Positions 46,074 to 55,455 are shown, counted from the stretch's first letter. The stretch is DNA of 64,000 nt from Anaerotignum faecicola (GCA_024460105.1 JANFXS010000001.1:277895-341894), one strand, 5' to 3'. The notes: a model not told the origin generated them from the letters alone. A program made the numbers and translations.

Positions 46074-47603
46074 TCATCCCTGTTTAAGGCTTTCAAGCGC
46101 GGAAATTTCTTTCATAATATCCTTCTGCCGTTCATAAAACAGCATATCCTTATTATTTTCAAAATATTTCTCCGCCCCGTATTTGCTTATAAACTTCGCA
46201 CTGTAAAAATTTGAAGTCATTTCCGTAACAAGCAGAAGCATCTCGTGCCCCTTTGCAAAGACGTCCTCTACAAATACAAACATATTGTCCGCCATGGCCT
46301 TTGTTTTTTCAATGCCGTTTTCCATAGCTTTAACCTCGCCGTCGAACTCTGCTTTTATAAAATCAAAGCCTTTTTTATTATCTTTTTCCCCTTTTTGGAT
46401 AAGATTGAGGCAATACCCCTCAACAGCCGTCAAAGCGCGGCGCAGAGTTTCCTCCCGCTCCCTTGAAATTAAGGATTTGTTATGTTTTATATCAAAATCC
46501 GCTTTTCTTGCGTCGACTATTTCTTTTAATATTTCTGTTAATGTACAGCCGTCGCTTTTGTTTCCTATAGAAGCTTTAACGCCTTTAAGTACGCCGTAAA
46601 GTTCAGTTATATAGTCGTCGTCCGCAAGGTTTTCCTTCATACGGTCGGTTACTGCTCCGATTAAAAGCCCTATAAGCGTTACCCTTTCATCAAAACGGGC
46701 CTCTTTCGCCCTTTCCTTAACTTCGTCAGTATACTTTCCTTCAAGTATATCGATAACTTTGTAATCAGATTTGTATTTATTATATAGGTCGTAATAAACC
46801 GAAAAATCTTTTGCAATAGCCTTGTGCTGGACATATTGAAGGCACAGCCCCTCGTTTACTTCTATTCCGAGTTCTTCATACAGGGATATCATTTCGGACA
46901 AATCTTCCCAGCCCCTTGCAGTTACAAACGCTTTCCCGTCCACAGTGCTTTCAACGGAATAGAAATTATCCTTCTTAATTTCAAGATAAGTTATTACAGA
47001 ACCGTGAAGCCCTTTTTTCACGGCATATTCCTTCCAAACCCCGTAATCGGGTTCAACGTCTATTTTTTTAACGCGGTCAAGCGTTACAACGTCAAACTCC
47101 CTTACGGACTTGTTATATTCAGGCGGATTTCCGGCCGTAACGATAACCCAGCCGTCCGGTATCCTGTTGTTTCCAAAAGTCTTGTACTGTAAAAACTGCA
47201 GCATTGCAGGCGAGAGCGTTTCGGAAATGCAGTTGATTTCGTCAAGGAAAAGTATGCCTTCCTTTAATCCTGTTTCCTCCATATAATTATAAATAGAAGA
47301 AACGATTTCGCTCATTGTATATTCCGAAACGGAATATTCCTTGCCGCCGTATATTTTCTTTTCTATATACGGAAGCCCTATAGCGCTTTGACGCGTATGA
47401 TGCGTCATCGAATATGACACAAGCCCTATATTCAGCTTTTGGGCCGCCTGTTCCATAATCGCCGTTTTGCCTATGCCCGGCGCCCCTATTATCAAAAGCG
47501 GCCTCTGCCTTACAACAGGTATGCGGTATTGGCCGTATTTGTCCTTGACAAGATACGCCCTAACCGAATTTTCAACTTCCTTAAACGCTTCTTTTATGTT
47601 CAT
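46074..47603 (-). CDS. MoxR-type AAA+ ATPase
   Basis: A 509-residue AAA+ protein. Walker A is LLIIGAPGIGKTAIMEQAAQ near 33-52, Walker B is EGILFLDEINCISETLSPAM near 114-133, and sensor 1 is GWVIVTAGNPPEYNKSVREF near 153-172. An arginine-type DVVTLDRVKKI follows. The C-terminal 250 residues are helical and charged. This is the chaperone-like partner found beside VWA proteins. Its ATG overlaps the VWA gene stop by 4 bases, so the two products are probably made in balance. Confidence 0.9.
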   Translation of the reverse strand: MNIKEAFKEVENSVRAYLVKDKYGQYRIPVVRQRPLLIIGAPGIGKTAIMEQAAQKLNIGLVSYSMTHHTRQSAIGLPYIEKKIYGGKEYSVSEYTMSEIVSSIYNYMEETGLKEGILFLDEINCISETLSPAMLQFLQYKTFGNNRIPDGWVIVTAGNPPEYNKSVREFDVVTLDRVKKIDVEPDYGVWKEYAVKKGLHGSVITYLEIKKDNFYSVESTVDGKAFVTARGWEDLSEMISLYEELGIEVNEGLCLQYVQHKAIAKDFSVYYDLYNKYKSDYKVIDILEGKYTDEVKERAKEARFDERVTLIGLLIGAVTDRMKENLADDDYITELYGVLKGVKASIGNKSDGCTLTEILKEIVDARKADFDIKHNKSLISREREETLRRALTAVEGYCLNLIQKGEKDNKKGFDFIKAEFDGEVKAMENGIEKTKAMADNMFVFVEDVFAKGHEMLLLVTEMTSNFYSAKFISKYGAEKYFENNKDMLFYERQKDIMKEISALESLKQG

Positions 47604-48958
47604 TTTAACTCCTCCGCCAGTTTGTCTTTTTCCAAAACAAGCTTAATCGCCCATGCCGGCGTTTTAGGCCGTTCCGTATCATACCCGAGATAAATAAACG
47701 CCGCTTCAAACGGCGGCTTTTTTTCGGGATATATGCCGTACCCGTCGGTAAAATAAATAAGCCCTTTAAACTTTTTAAACTCCTTAGCTTCTATAAGTTC
47801 GCAGACCCTTTTAAAAACAGGCCTGAAATCCGTTCCTCCGAAACCCTTCAGTTTCATGTTTCGTATATATTTATCAAATTCATCTTTATTTGTAATCAGC
47901 GTTTCTTCCTCAATTTTATCGTCGCATTGGATTATGCGCATATTTATTTTTTTGAAAAAACTTTCTTCGCACATCAGTATCGAATAAGTTTTTTCAAGGA
48001 ATTTTTGTACAAGCTCGCCTTTAACGCTGCCCGATGTGTCTATAGCGACAACAAAATCGCATATTTTTTCAGTGTCTTTATATTCAAGCGGCTCTACAAG
48101 CGGCATATTCCCGTATTTTGTAAGCCCGTATGTATAGTAAATATAGTCAAACTCCTCATCGTTTATAAGCAGATCCTCGCCCCTTACGGAAAACTTCCGT
48201 AAAAATTCCCTGTAATCGTATTTATCACGGTTCAGTTCTTTAAGGCTTTGCGTAATGTCTTTCGCCCCGTCCTGATCCTTCGAAACAGTTTCGAGATCAA
48301 CGTCGAGCTTCCTGCTTATTTCCTCCCATTCCTTCATAAGCTCGTCTATATCCACCGGCTGCCGGTTTTCTTCACCGCCGCTTTCAGGCGGTTCCACTTC
48401 GTCGTCAGGCCACCAAAGCCCGTGGTTGTCGCGGTAAAAATAGTCCCTTATTTTTTCCGCCTCGTCATTGCCATAGTTTTTATCCAAAAAATACCTGTAA
48501 ATCCTCTCGGCGGTAAACGGCTTTATCTCGCTTCTCAGCATGTTAAGCATTTTGTCCTGATACTGCACGCCGTTACATTCAAGTTCCGGCGAATTCATTT
48601 GGCTCAGTATGTTCTCAACGGCAATATCGGCCGAAATATTCCAAAGCTCCCTATTCACATCAGGCGAAACAAACATATGGCGGAATATACAGTGAAGTAC
48701 AGCATGCATATAGGCTCTGTTCAGCGCCTGCGGCTCTTTTTGATATTCCTCGATAACATACTGGCTGCAAAAATAAAGCCTTTGCCCGTTTGTGGCCAGC
48801 TGAAAAATAAGATCCTCATTTAAAACGTCAAGCCTTCCGATAGCAGTGTCAAGAAACCTGAAATTTACAAGCATCCTGCTTTTTGTAATGTTAAGTATAT
48901 CCTTTGCAACGCTGTCAAGCCTCCGTTTTATTTCCGCAATATCAAACTTTTCCGCCAT
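47600..48958 (-). CDS. VWA-like protein with degenerate metallopeptidase-type N-terminus (DUF2201-like)
   Basis: A 452-residue protein. The N-terminal half (about 1-200) has AYMHAVLHCIFRHMF near 80, an H-x3-H arrangement as in the putative metallopeptidase part of DUF2201 proteins. The catalytic Glu of HExxH is not present. A charged middle follows. The C-terminal VWA-like domain starts DFVVAIDTSGSVKGELVQKF near 290-309 (MIDAS DxSGS). It continues with GFGGTDFRPVFKRV and GLIYFTDGYGIYP. It is the first gene of the VWA-MoxR-LRR operon. Confidence 0.88.
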   Translation of the reverse strand: MAEKFDIAEIKRRLDSVAKDILNITKSRMLVNFRFLDTAIGRLDVLNEDLIFQLATNGQRLYFCSQYVIEEYQKEPQALNRAYMHAVLHCIFRHMFVSPDVNRELWNISADIAVENILSQMNSPELECNGVQYQDKMLNMLRSEIKPFTAERIYRYFLDKNYGNDEAEKIRDYFYRDNHGLWWPDDEVEPPESGGEENRQPVDIDELMKEWEEISRKLDVDLETVSKDQDGAKDITQSLKELNRDKYDYREFLRKFSVRGEDLLINDEEFDYIYYTYGLTKYGNMPLVEPLEYKDTEKICDFVVAIDTSGSVKGELVQKFLEKTYSILMCEESFFKKINMRIIQCDDKIEEETLITNKDEFDKYIRNMKLKGFGGTDFRPVFKRVCELIEAKEFKKFKGLIYFTDGYGIYPEKKPPFEAAFIYLGYDTERPKTPAWAIKLVLEKDKLAEELK

Positions 48959-48976
48959 AAACTCACCTCTTTAATC

Positions 48977-48995
48977 AGTATACCATAAAATAGCA
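48977..48995 (-). promoter_or_regulatory. Candidate promoter of the VWA-MoxR-LRR operon
   Basis: Minus-strand TATACT (48982-48977) is preceded by TGG, an extended -10 signature. No good -35 box is seen. It lies about 20 bases before the VWA gene start. Confidence 0.4.
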
Positions 48996-49062
48996 AAAAC
49001 TTATATATAGTTTTTCCCGTCAAATAAATTATTCATCACATTGCACAAACGGCAAAATAAAA

Positions 49063-49080
49063 AGGCGGGATTTCCCGCCT
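49063..49080 (-). terminator. Terminator of the Na+/amino acid symporter gene
   Basis: AGGCGGG (49063-49069) pairs with CCCGCCT (49074-49080). TTTTTATTTT follows on the minus strand. Confidence 0.85.
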
Positions 49081-49134
49081 CAAACTGTTAAAAAATATTT
49101 CCGACAGTTCAATATACATCTTTATATTCTTATG

Positions 49135-50544
49135 CTACATGTTTTTATGCCTTGAAAAATATTCCCTGCTTTCCTTAACAACCACACCGCTTAAAGCTAT
49201 CAGCGCTATAAGGTTAGGAAACGCCATAAGCCCGTTAAATATATCCGCTATATTCCAAACGGCCTCAACTGTCATATACGGCCCTATAAACACACAGAAA
49301 ATATACAGCCACCTGAAATAAGGTATCGGTTTCCGGCTTCCTTTCGCAAGATATTCAAGGCACCTTTCGGAATAATAATCCCAACCGAGTATTGTAGTAA
49401 ACGCAAAAAATACAAGGCACAGCATAAGTATAAACGCCGCAATCTGCGGTGAAAACGGAAGTCCGTTTTGGAAAGCGTATGTAGTTACCTCAACGCCCTC
49501 AAGACCTTCTACTTTCCACGCTCCCGTCACAACTATGGATATACCGGTCATTGTACATATAACAATCGTATCAATAAATGTGCCTGTCATCGACACAAGC
49601 CCTTGGCGGACAGGCTCCTTTGTCTGTGCCGCCGCCGCGGCTATAGGCGCGGAACCAAGCCCGGCCTCATTTGAGAATATGCCTCGCGCGATGCCTTTTT
49701 GCATTGCTACAGTAATGCTTCCGACTATACCGCCGGTTACGGCCGCCGGGTTAAAGGCGCCCTTAACTATTTCAACAATAGCTCCGGGAACGGCAGTTAT
49801 GTTTGTTACGACAAGCAAAAGCGCCGATAATATGTACACAGCCGCCATGAACGGAACTATAACCTGCGACACGCTTGCGATCCTTTTAATGCCGCCTATA
49901 ACTACAAGAGCGACGCATAACGTAACCAGAAGCCCGGCTATAACAACTGAAATCGAATAATCCCTTCCGATTATATTTACAGTATGCAGCGACTGAGGAT
50001 CAAAAAAGTTATTTACGGCGGAAGAAATTCCATTAACCTGTGTAAACGTACCTATACCCATAAGACCGACGCAAAGTCCGAAAACGGCAAATATCTTTGC
50101 CAGCCAAGACCACTGTTTTCCCATTCCCCTTTCAATATAATAGAACGGCCCGCCCAGCGCATGTCCCGTTTCATCCAACACACGGTACTTAACTGCCAGT
50201 ACGCCCTCGGAAAATTTAGTGGCCATTCCGAAAAACGCCGCTACGACCATCCAAAAAAGCGCTCCCGGCCCTCCCGCGCAAACAGCGGTTGCAACGCCAA
50301 CTATATTTCCCGTTCCGATAGTTGCGGAAAGAGCCGTACAAAGCGCGCCGAAACTGCTGACTTCGCCCTCGCCGTCGTTTTCGTTGATAAACATGTATTT
50401 AAGCGCCCGAGGCAGGTGGAACACCTGCAAAAGTCCAAGCCTTGCCGTAAGCATAATGCCGACAGCCAATATAAATACGATAAGCGGCAGGCCCCAAACC
50501 CATCCGTCAACAACAATTATTGCCTGATTAATTTTTTCAAACAT
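49135..50544 (-). CDS. Na+:alanine/glycine symporter (AGCS family)
   Basis: A 469-residue transporter with about ten or eleven membrane helices. AGCS signatures are FGALCTALSATIGTGNIVGV near 56-75, GPGALFWMVVAAFFGMATKF near 81-100, and RGIFSNEAGLGSAPIAAAAA near 285-304. The ATG at 50544 is chosen because AAGGA precedes it; the longer reading begins in the riboswitch leader. The upstream glycine riboswitch shows that glycine (and likely alanine) is the relevant substrate. Confidence 0.95.
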   Translation of the reverse strand: MFEKINQAIIVVDGWVWGLPLIVFILAVGIMLTARLGLLQVFHLPRALKYMFINENDGEGEVSSFGALCTALSATIGTGNIVGVATAVCAGGPGALFWMVVAAFFGMATKFSEGVLAVKYRVLDETGHALGGPFYYIERGMGKQWSWLAKIFAVFGLCVGLMGIGTFTQVNGISSAVNNFFDPQSLHTVNIIGRDYSISVVIAGLLVTLCVALVVIGGIKRIASVSQVIVPFMAAVYILSALLLVVTNITAVPGAIVEIVKGAFNPAAVTGGIVGSITVAMQKGIARGIFSNEAGLGSAPIAAAAAQTKEPVRQGLVSMTGTFIDTIVICTMTGISIVVTGAWKVEGLEGVEVTTYAFQNGLPFSPQIAAFILMLCLVFFAFTTILGWDYYSERCLEYLAKGSRKPIPYFRWLYIFCVFIGPYMTVEAVWNIADIFNGLMAFPNLIALIALSGVVVKESREYFSRHKNM

Positions 50545-50577
50545 ACTTTCAATCCTTCCCCTATTAAAATAAAATAA

Positions 50578-50600
50578 GCCGTGGCACATATGCCGACGGC
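50578..50600 (-). terminator. Expression-platform terminator of the glycine riboswitch
   Basis: On the minus strand GCCGT/ACGGC with an inner GGCA/TGCC stem forms a hairpin, followed by TTATTTTATTTT. It lies between the aptamer and the symporter start. Confidence 0.7.
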
Positions 50601-50633
50601 GTCCGGAGAAAAGACAAAACAAGTATTTGCATA

Positions 50634-50717
50634 CTCTGTCCTTTTGCCTGAGAGATCAGCGTCAAAAACGCATTACACCTTCGGCGTCCGTAATCGGAAC
50701 TCTCCAGAGAGCCCTTG
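50634..50717 (-). promoter_or_regulatory. Glycine riboswitch (single full aptamer)
   Basis: The minus-strand RNA contains the glycine aptamer core: TCTGGAGAG, then CGCCGAAGGTGTAA, then ATCTCTCAGGCAAAAGGACAG. Only one complete aptamer is visible; the tandem second copy common in Bacillus is absent. A riboswitch before an AGCS symporter is a well-established arrangement. Confidence 0.93.
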
Positions 50718-50948
50718 CCCGCAAACGATACTGTTTGTGTGACAAAGTCATTTGTTCATATTTTTTACTAAAATAAAATACCATATATCCCCGTAATATA
50801 CAATACTTTTTTATTTATTTATTGTTCATTTTATCATACAATGGCCCTGATTTTTTTCCGCATCATGCCCGGCCGCCTATTTGACCAAATAATCGAAACT
50901 TCAACACAACCTTAAAATATCATCTTTAATCACCGTCTTAGGCGCATG

Positions 50949-51902
50949 TCATCCGTTTTTACGTCTGTATTCCCTTTTTCTTTCCAAATCCCGCATAATC
51001 TTTTCCTCATCACGTTTTTTCGCTTCTTCTTCCATAGCTTTAATATCATGCGGAAGTTCAAGCGTTATCCTTCCCAGCTTGCCTGCGCGGAATTCGTCAA
51101 TAAATATTTTTGCCGTGCGGAGAGTGTCAATTCCTCCGCCCTTTGCCGCAAACCCGCGCGCCCTGCCTATATCCGTAAATATATCATGCGCTTCTTCATC
51201 CGGCTTTAATTCGATTTTGTACCTTTGCGCTATTGCCTCCGGATTAAACCGCATAATATATTTAATAAGCTCCAAAGCCATAGTTTCGGCATCGAGTATA
51301 TCGTCGTTTATAGCCCCGGTGAAAGCCAGTTTAAGGCCTACTTCCCTGTCTTCAAATTTGGGCCATAGAATTCCGGGGGTATCAAGAAGTTCAAACCCTT
51401 TTTTTATTTTAATCCACTGCTTGCCCCTTGTAACTCCCGGCTTGTCGCCTGTTTTGGCAGTGGATTTTCCAACGTATTTATTAATAAACGTGCTTTTGCC
51501 AACGTTTGGTATTCCCACAATCATAGCCCTGACAGGAACAAAAAGCCTGCCCTTCGCTTTAAGCCGGGCTATTTTTTCCGCCATTAAATCCATTGCCGCA
51601 TCAGCCGCGTTTTTAACCCCCTTGCCTTTGACTGCATCGGCAAGTATTACTTCAAATCCCTGTTCTTTAAAATATCCGCTCCAAATTTCAGTCGAAGCGG
51701 CGTCGGCTAAATCGCTTTTATTTAAAACAACAACTCTGCGCTTGTTTTTGGCAAGCGCGTCAATATCGGGATTTTTGCTGCTGTAAGGTATTCGCGCATC
51801 CAAAAGTTCTATAACTACATCTACCAAGCTGATGTTTTCTTCCATCATACGCCGAGTTTTTGTCATATGCCCAGGGTACCAATTTATATTGTTAATATCC
51901 AT
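50949..51902 (-). CDS. rbgA: Ribosome biogenesis GTPase RbgA (YlqF)
   Basis: A circularly permuted GTPase required for late 50S assembly. It begins INWYPGHMTKTRRMMEE. G4 NKSDLAD (near 60) comes before G1 GIPNVGKSTFINKY near 130, then G3 DTPGILWP near 174, in the permuted order. DVVIELLDARIPYSSKNPDI and the C-terminal RGGIDT-like KGGGIDTLRTAKIFIDEFR also fit. The 317-residue length and basic tail are as expected. It is a single gene here. Confidence 0.95.
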   Translation of the reverse strand: MDINNINWYPGHMTKTRRMMEENISLVDVVIELLDARIPYSSKNPDIDALAKNKRRVVVLNKSDLADAASTEIWSGYFKEQGFEVILADAVKGKGVKNAADAAMDLMAEKIARLKAKGRLFVPVRAMIVGIPNVGKSTFINKYVGKSTAKTGDKPGVTRGKQWIKIKKGFELLDTPGILWPKFEDREVGLKLAFTGAINDDILDAETMALELIKYIMRFNPEAIAQRYKIELKPDEEAHDIFTDIGRARGFAAKGGGIDTLRTAKIFIDEFRAGKLGRITLELPHDIKAMEEEAKKRDEEKIMRDLERKREYRRKNG

Positions 51903-52602
51903 TTTTCTGTGTTTTCCTTCCTCATCTGTTTATTTTTATAAATGTAAAAAATAAAATTTCCGTTTCATTAAATAATGCATGCCAATCATTGCTTATTCTT
52001 CCCATTGTCAAACAAACATGATTTTATGTATTGGGGGTTCCTCCTTCAACTCCGAAAAGAATTCATTCGTACCGCATTTTAGCCTATTCGCCCCTAAAAC
52101 AAAAAAATATTATCTGCCGTTTTTATGCCTAAATTTAATGCCGTTTGTTTTATGCCGCCTTGTTAAATTCAAATACTCAGATTTTTTTGCCGAAATTTCC
52201 TTTAGCAATATATTATCATATCCTTCTTGAATTATAAAGGCTTGTTATATGTATCACGAAATTAAAATTAATTATACTCACATATCCTGCAAAAAAGAGG
52301 CTGTTTTTAAGCTTTTAAGTCTATATTGCCGATATAAAAGCTTATCGGTCAACATTCTTTGCTTTAAAATAAATATTTCCCGGCGTTATATTTTTAATCA
52401 AAAAACCGCCTTATACGTTAAAGTGTATAAAGCGGTTTATTTTCTTCCATGCTAACAATCTGGGCGTATTCATAGAACACATAAAAATTGCGCTCTGTAG
52501 TTCCATGCCTATATGACGGGTTTTATAGTCTCTGATAAGTTTTCCTAAATTCCCCTAAGCAAAACTATGGCAAGAAAGTTTTTAGGACTCCTGGATGGCA
52601 AG
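51903..52602. other. Long non-coding stretch downstream of the AEC gene
   Basis: No supported gene is present. Plus-strand frames at 51979-52230 and 52249-52455 have low-complexity Ile/Lys/Phe composition and no ribosome binding site. A terminator at 52403-52438 is the only clear element. The rest is AT-rich. Confidence 0.5.
52403..52438 (-). terminator. Terminator hairpin in the rbgA-AEC gap
   Basis: AAACCGCCTTATAC (52403-52416) pairs with GTATAAAGCGGTTT (52425-52438) with one mismatch. The minus strand shows TTTTTT after the stem, so it may end transcripts arriving from the AEC gene. Confidence 0.7.
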
Positions 52603-52619
52603 CGTCACATTAGTTTAAG

Positions 52620-52730
52620 TTTACAATGGCGCACACTGTTTTAACATGCGTTAGAGGCGCAATAGCCGTGTTAAAGCCGCTTGCCGTATGTATCCGCGGT
52701 GCCTGTGATCCTTTGAACGGAAGCCTCATG
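52620..52730. repeat. MITE-like repeat element, copy 4 (truncated)
   Basis: It begins TTTACAATGGCGCAC and continues with CTGTTTTAAC, GTGTTAAAGCCGCTTG, CCGTA and GCCTGTGATCCTTTG. These align with the first 110 bases of copy 2 in order. The interior hairpin and right end are missing. The next bases belong to a symporter gene relic. Confidence 0.65.
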
Positions 52731-52744
52731 TAATCATGTTCCGT

Positions 52745-52859
52745 ACTGTCCCAAAGCCGGAACAGCAAGAGCTGTTATTGAACAAACTATAATTGTATCG
52801 GCAAATACTTCAAAAGTTCTCCCAATTCCTTCCATTATAGGATGTATTGCGCGCGCCGA
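52745..52859 (-). pseudogene. Relic of an AGCS Na+/amino acid symporter gene
   Basis: Read on the minus strand from 52850, the DNA encodes AIHPIMEGIGRTFEVFADT and then IIVCSITALAV without a stop. This matches the conserved AGCS stretch HPVRQGL...GVFxDTxxVCxxTA, present also in the intact symporter at 49135-50544. Reading frames on both sides are lost. It is therefore a fragment of about 37 codons left from a second symporter gene, next to truncated repeat copy 4. The match is by eye. Confidence 0.55.
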
Positions 52860-52906
52860 TCGGCGTATAAGAGGCGGCCAATCGATTTAATAAAATCATG
52901 TTTAAG

Positions 52907-53845
52907 TCACCGCAAAAATAAAATAAGCAGAGGCAAAGTCGCAATACATAGCACATCGGTTAAAAATACGGAGGCTGAAGCAAGCTCGGCGTCGGCTCCG
53001 TACTCTTGAGCAAATATTGCCGCAGCGCCGCCCGTAGGCATAGCAAAAAGCGCCGTAAGTACGGCAGACGTAAGCTGTCCGCAGTTAAAAACATATGAAG
53101 ATATAAAATACATTGCCATCGGAACAATACAAAGCTTAGCCGCCGCAATAAGCATAAGACGGCCTTTGTTTTTAAGAAGTTTAAAATTTATTCCCCCTAT
53201 TTGGCCTCCTATAACAAACATCGTAACCGCAAGGCTTGCATCGGAAAGCTTTTCCAAAACGCCGTTTACCGCTCCCGGAAGCTTTATTCCCGTAAAAAAA
53301 AGAAACAGCCCGGCGGCTATCGAAAACATACCGGGACTTATAAGCGATTTAAAATCTATTCCCGTTTTTTCGGAATTTCCGGAAAACTGCATTATAATCG
53401 TACCGGCAGTAAATATGAGAATATCCACCGCCATTTCGACTGCAGAAGCATAAAACACAGCTTCAGGCCCAAAAAGCATATTCATTACCGGTATTCCTAT
53501 CCCGCCCGTATTTGCAAAAAATAAGATAAAAGCAACAAGCCCCGCATATTTCCTGTCAAACCCAATGCAGGATGTGAATACCGCCGAAAAAGCCAACACT
53601 AACACAAACAGCAAAAAAACTGCTCCGAATACTTTTATGCCGCCGGACAGTATCTCTTGCGAAAAATCCTGCTGCATAGAATATATAATCACAGCCGGCA
53701 GTATGATTTTCATCATAAAGGACGACATTGTTTTAAGCTGACGGTCATCAGCCATTCCGAGCCTTCTGAATATAATCCCCGGAACAGCTAAAGCAAATAT
53801 TATAAACAAAGAACTGTATACATTAGAATAACCCAATACAATCAC
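52907..53845 (-). CDS. AEC-family (auxin efflux carrier-like) transporter
   Basis: A 312-residue membrane protein with about ten hydrophobic helices in two halves. Family marks are FMMKIILPAVIIYSM near 43, LFFANTGGIGIPVMNMLFG near 107-125, and TALFAMPTGGAAAIFAQEYG near 265-284, followed by ASASVFLTDVLCIATLPL. AEC carriers export or import organic anions and amino acids; the substrate is unknown. GGAGG sits very close to the GTG at 53845; a TTG at 53836 is better spaced and may be the true start. Confidence 0.88.
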   Translation of the reverse strand: MIVLGYSNVYSSLFIIFALAVPGIIFRRLGMADDRQLKTMSSFMMKIILPAVIIYSMQQDFSQEILSGGIKVFGAVFLLFVLVLAFSAVFTSCIGFDRKYAGLVAFILFFANTGGIGIPVMNMLFGPEAVFYASAVEMAVDILIFTAGTIIMQFSGNSEKTGIDFKSLISPGMFSIAAGLFLFFTGIKLPGAVNGVLEKLSDASLAVTMFVIGGQIGGINFKLLKNKGRLMLIAAAKLCIVPMAMYFISSYVFNCGQLTSAVLTALFAMPTGGAAAIFAQEYGADAELASASVFLTDVLCIATLPLLILFLR

Positions 53846-53894
53846 GCCTCCAAGAAGTTTTCAGACTGATTCCGCAAAAGCCCGTTAACAGAAA

Positions 53895-53920
53895 AAGGCG
53901 CCAAAATAAATTTGACGCCT
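53895..53920 (-). terminator. Terminator of the minus-strand PLP gene
   Basis: AAGGCGCCAAA (53895-53905) pairs with TTTGACGCCT (53911-53920), one mismatch. TTTTTC follows on the minus strand. It separates the PLP gene from the AEC gene. Confidence 0.8.
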
Positions 53921-53981
53921 GTCTTAATCATAATTTTAAAGCCGCATATATTTTCAGTAAATTTACAGAGCCGTTATTAAA

Positions 53982-55199
53982 TTATTTGCCGTAGGCCTCT
54001 TCAAGAGCCCTAAGCACATCGTTTACAAGATCCTGAGTATTTTCAATTCCAACGGAAAATCTTAACATGGAATCTGTAATACCGATAGCATACCTCTGCT
54101 CTTTTGTAAGATTGTCATGAGAACTGTGTGGAGGATATGAGAAAGTAGTTCTGTATCCGCCAAGAGTCATGGCATAATGGGCAAGTTTAAGCCCCCTCAT
54201 AAATTTATTGAATTTGCTTGTAGCAACGTCATAGTCGTTTTCTTCCGGAAGTTCTACCGTAAGCATACCGCCATAGTATCCGCCGAACTGTTTGTCGGCA
54301 ATTTCGTGGAAAGGATTGCTCTTAAGCCCCGCATAATGAACGGATCTTACATAAGGGCTTTTTTCAAGGGCTTCTGCAAGAGCCATTGCATTTTCAGCCT
54401 GTTTTTTTACACGAAGTTCCATTGTCCTCATACCGCGGCATACCAGCCATGACGAGAATGGATCCGCCTGTGAGCCAAGTACAACCTGTACGGCATGGCA
54501 TTTTTTAACAAGCTCTTTAGGCCCGATAACGGCTCCGGCTACGGCGTCGGAATGTCCGTTGGCAAATTTTGTTAAACTTATAACTTCAAGATCCGCCCCC
54601 AATTCCAGAGGCCTTGCAAGGCAGCCTGTCATAAAAGTATTGTCAACAATAAGTATAGCTCCGTTAGCATGAGCAATTTCAGAAAGAGCCTTTAAATCCG
54701 CAACGCCGCAAAGAGGGTTTGAAACGGTTTCCGTATAAAGCACAGTCGTATTCGGTTTGATATGTGCCTTAACTTCGTCAAGGTTCGTAAAATCAATAAC
54801 GTCGGACTCAACTCCGTATTTTCCGAGTATATCCGTAAAAACTTCATTTGATTCTCCGTAAATCGTCTTGTCGGAAAGGATATGATCTCCGCCTTTTGTC
54901 ATAGCTATGATAGCGGTTGAAATAGCGGCCATACCCGACGAGCAGGCAATTGCATCCTCTCCGCCTTCCGTATATTTAATAAGCTCGGCAAGGGCAGTCC
55001 TGTTCGGGTTCCTGTTCCTGTTATAGCAGAAATCGCCGATTTTATACCTTTCAAGGAGATCCGCAACGTCTTCTACGTTATGGGCTGTAGACATATGTAT
55101 CGGAAGAGCTTCGGGATCTTTGCCCGGGTGCGTAAAATAAGCGCCGGCTTCAAGGATGTTTGTTTCAAACGCAAAATCAGGGTCAAATTCATGTAACAT
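53982..55199 (-). CDS. Cys/Met-metabolism PLP enzyme (methionine gamma-lyase-like), copy A
   Basis: A 405-residue fold-type I PLP enzyme. The PLP-binding Lys is in VISLTKFANGHSDAVAGAV near 206-224. SSGMAAISTAIIAM near 88 forms the phosphate loop, and DKTIYGESNEVF near 108 carries the stacking Tyr. The substrate loop is CYNRNRNPNRTAL, where most gamma-lyases have NPT. The family includes gamma-lyases and gamma-synthases; the exact reaction is not settled. It is divergent from a paralogue (copy B) with an 870-bp gap. RBS is AGGAGG. Confidence 0.88.
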   Translation of the reverse strand: MLHEFDPDFAFETNILEAGAYFTHPGKDPEALPIHMSTAHNVEDVADLLERYKIGDFCYNRNRNPNRTALAELIKYTEGGEDAIACSSGMAAISTAIIAMTKGGDHILSDKTIYGESNEVFTDILGKYGVESDVIDFTNLDEVKAHIKPNTTVLYTETVSNPLCGVADLKALSEIAHANGAILIVDNTFMTGCLARPLELGADLEVISLTKFANGHSDAVAGAVIGPKELVKKCHAVQVVLGSQADPFSSWLVCRGMRTMELRVKKQAENAMALAEALEKSPYVRSVHYAGLKSNPFHEIADKQFGGYYGGMLTVELPEENDYDVATSKFNKFMRGLKLAHYAMTLGGYRTTFSYPPHSSHDNLTKEQRYAIGITDSMLRFSVGIENTQDLVNDVLRALEEAYGK

Positions 55200-55455
55200 T
55201 TCTCATTCCTCCTAAAATTCTTATCTTGCCTCAGCATCTACTTTTTCTATTGATTCAAGCCCTGAAAAACCGGGCTGTAAAATCCTGCGCGGCGTAACAA
55301 TATGCCGTTTCATTAAACCGCCGATCGCTTTGGCCTAACCGCATACTGAAAATCTCTTTTCCACGCCGTCATATCTTATTAACGACGGCTTTATATCTCT
55401 CCCGCTTTTATGGAAAATGCCGCATGGATTTTTACCATTGTGTATCAATAAGTTA

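Noticed and set aside
52249-52455. A possible 68-residue plus-strand peptide
   Set aside because: Composition is that of random AT-rich DNA, and the frame ends inside a terminator stem.
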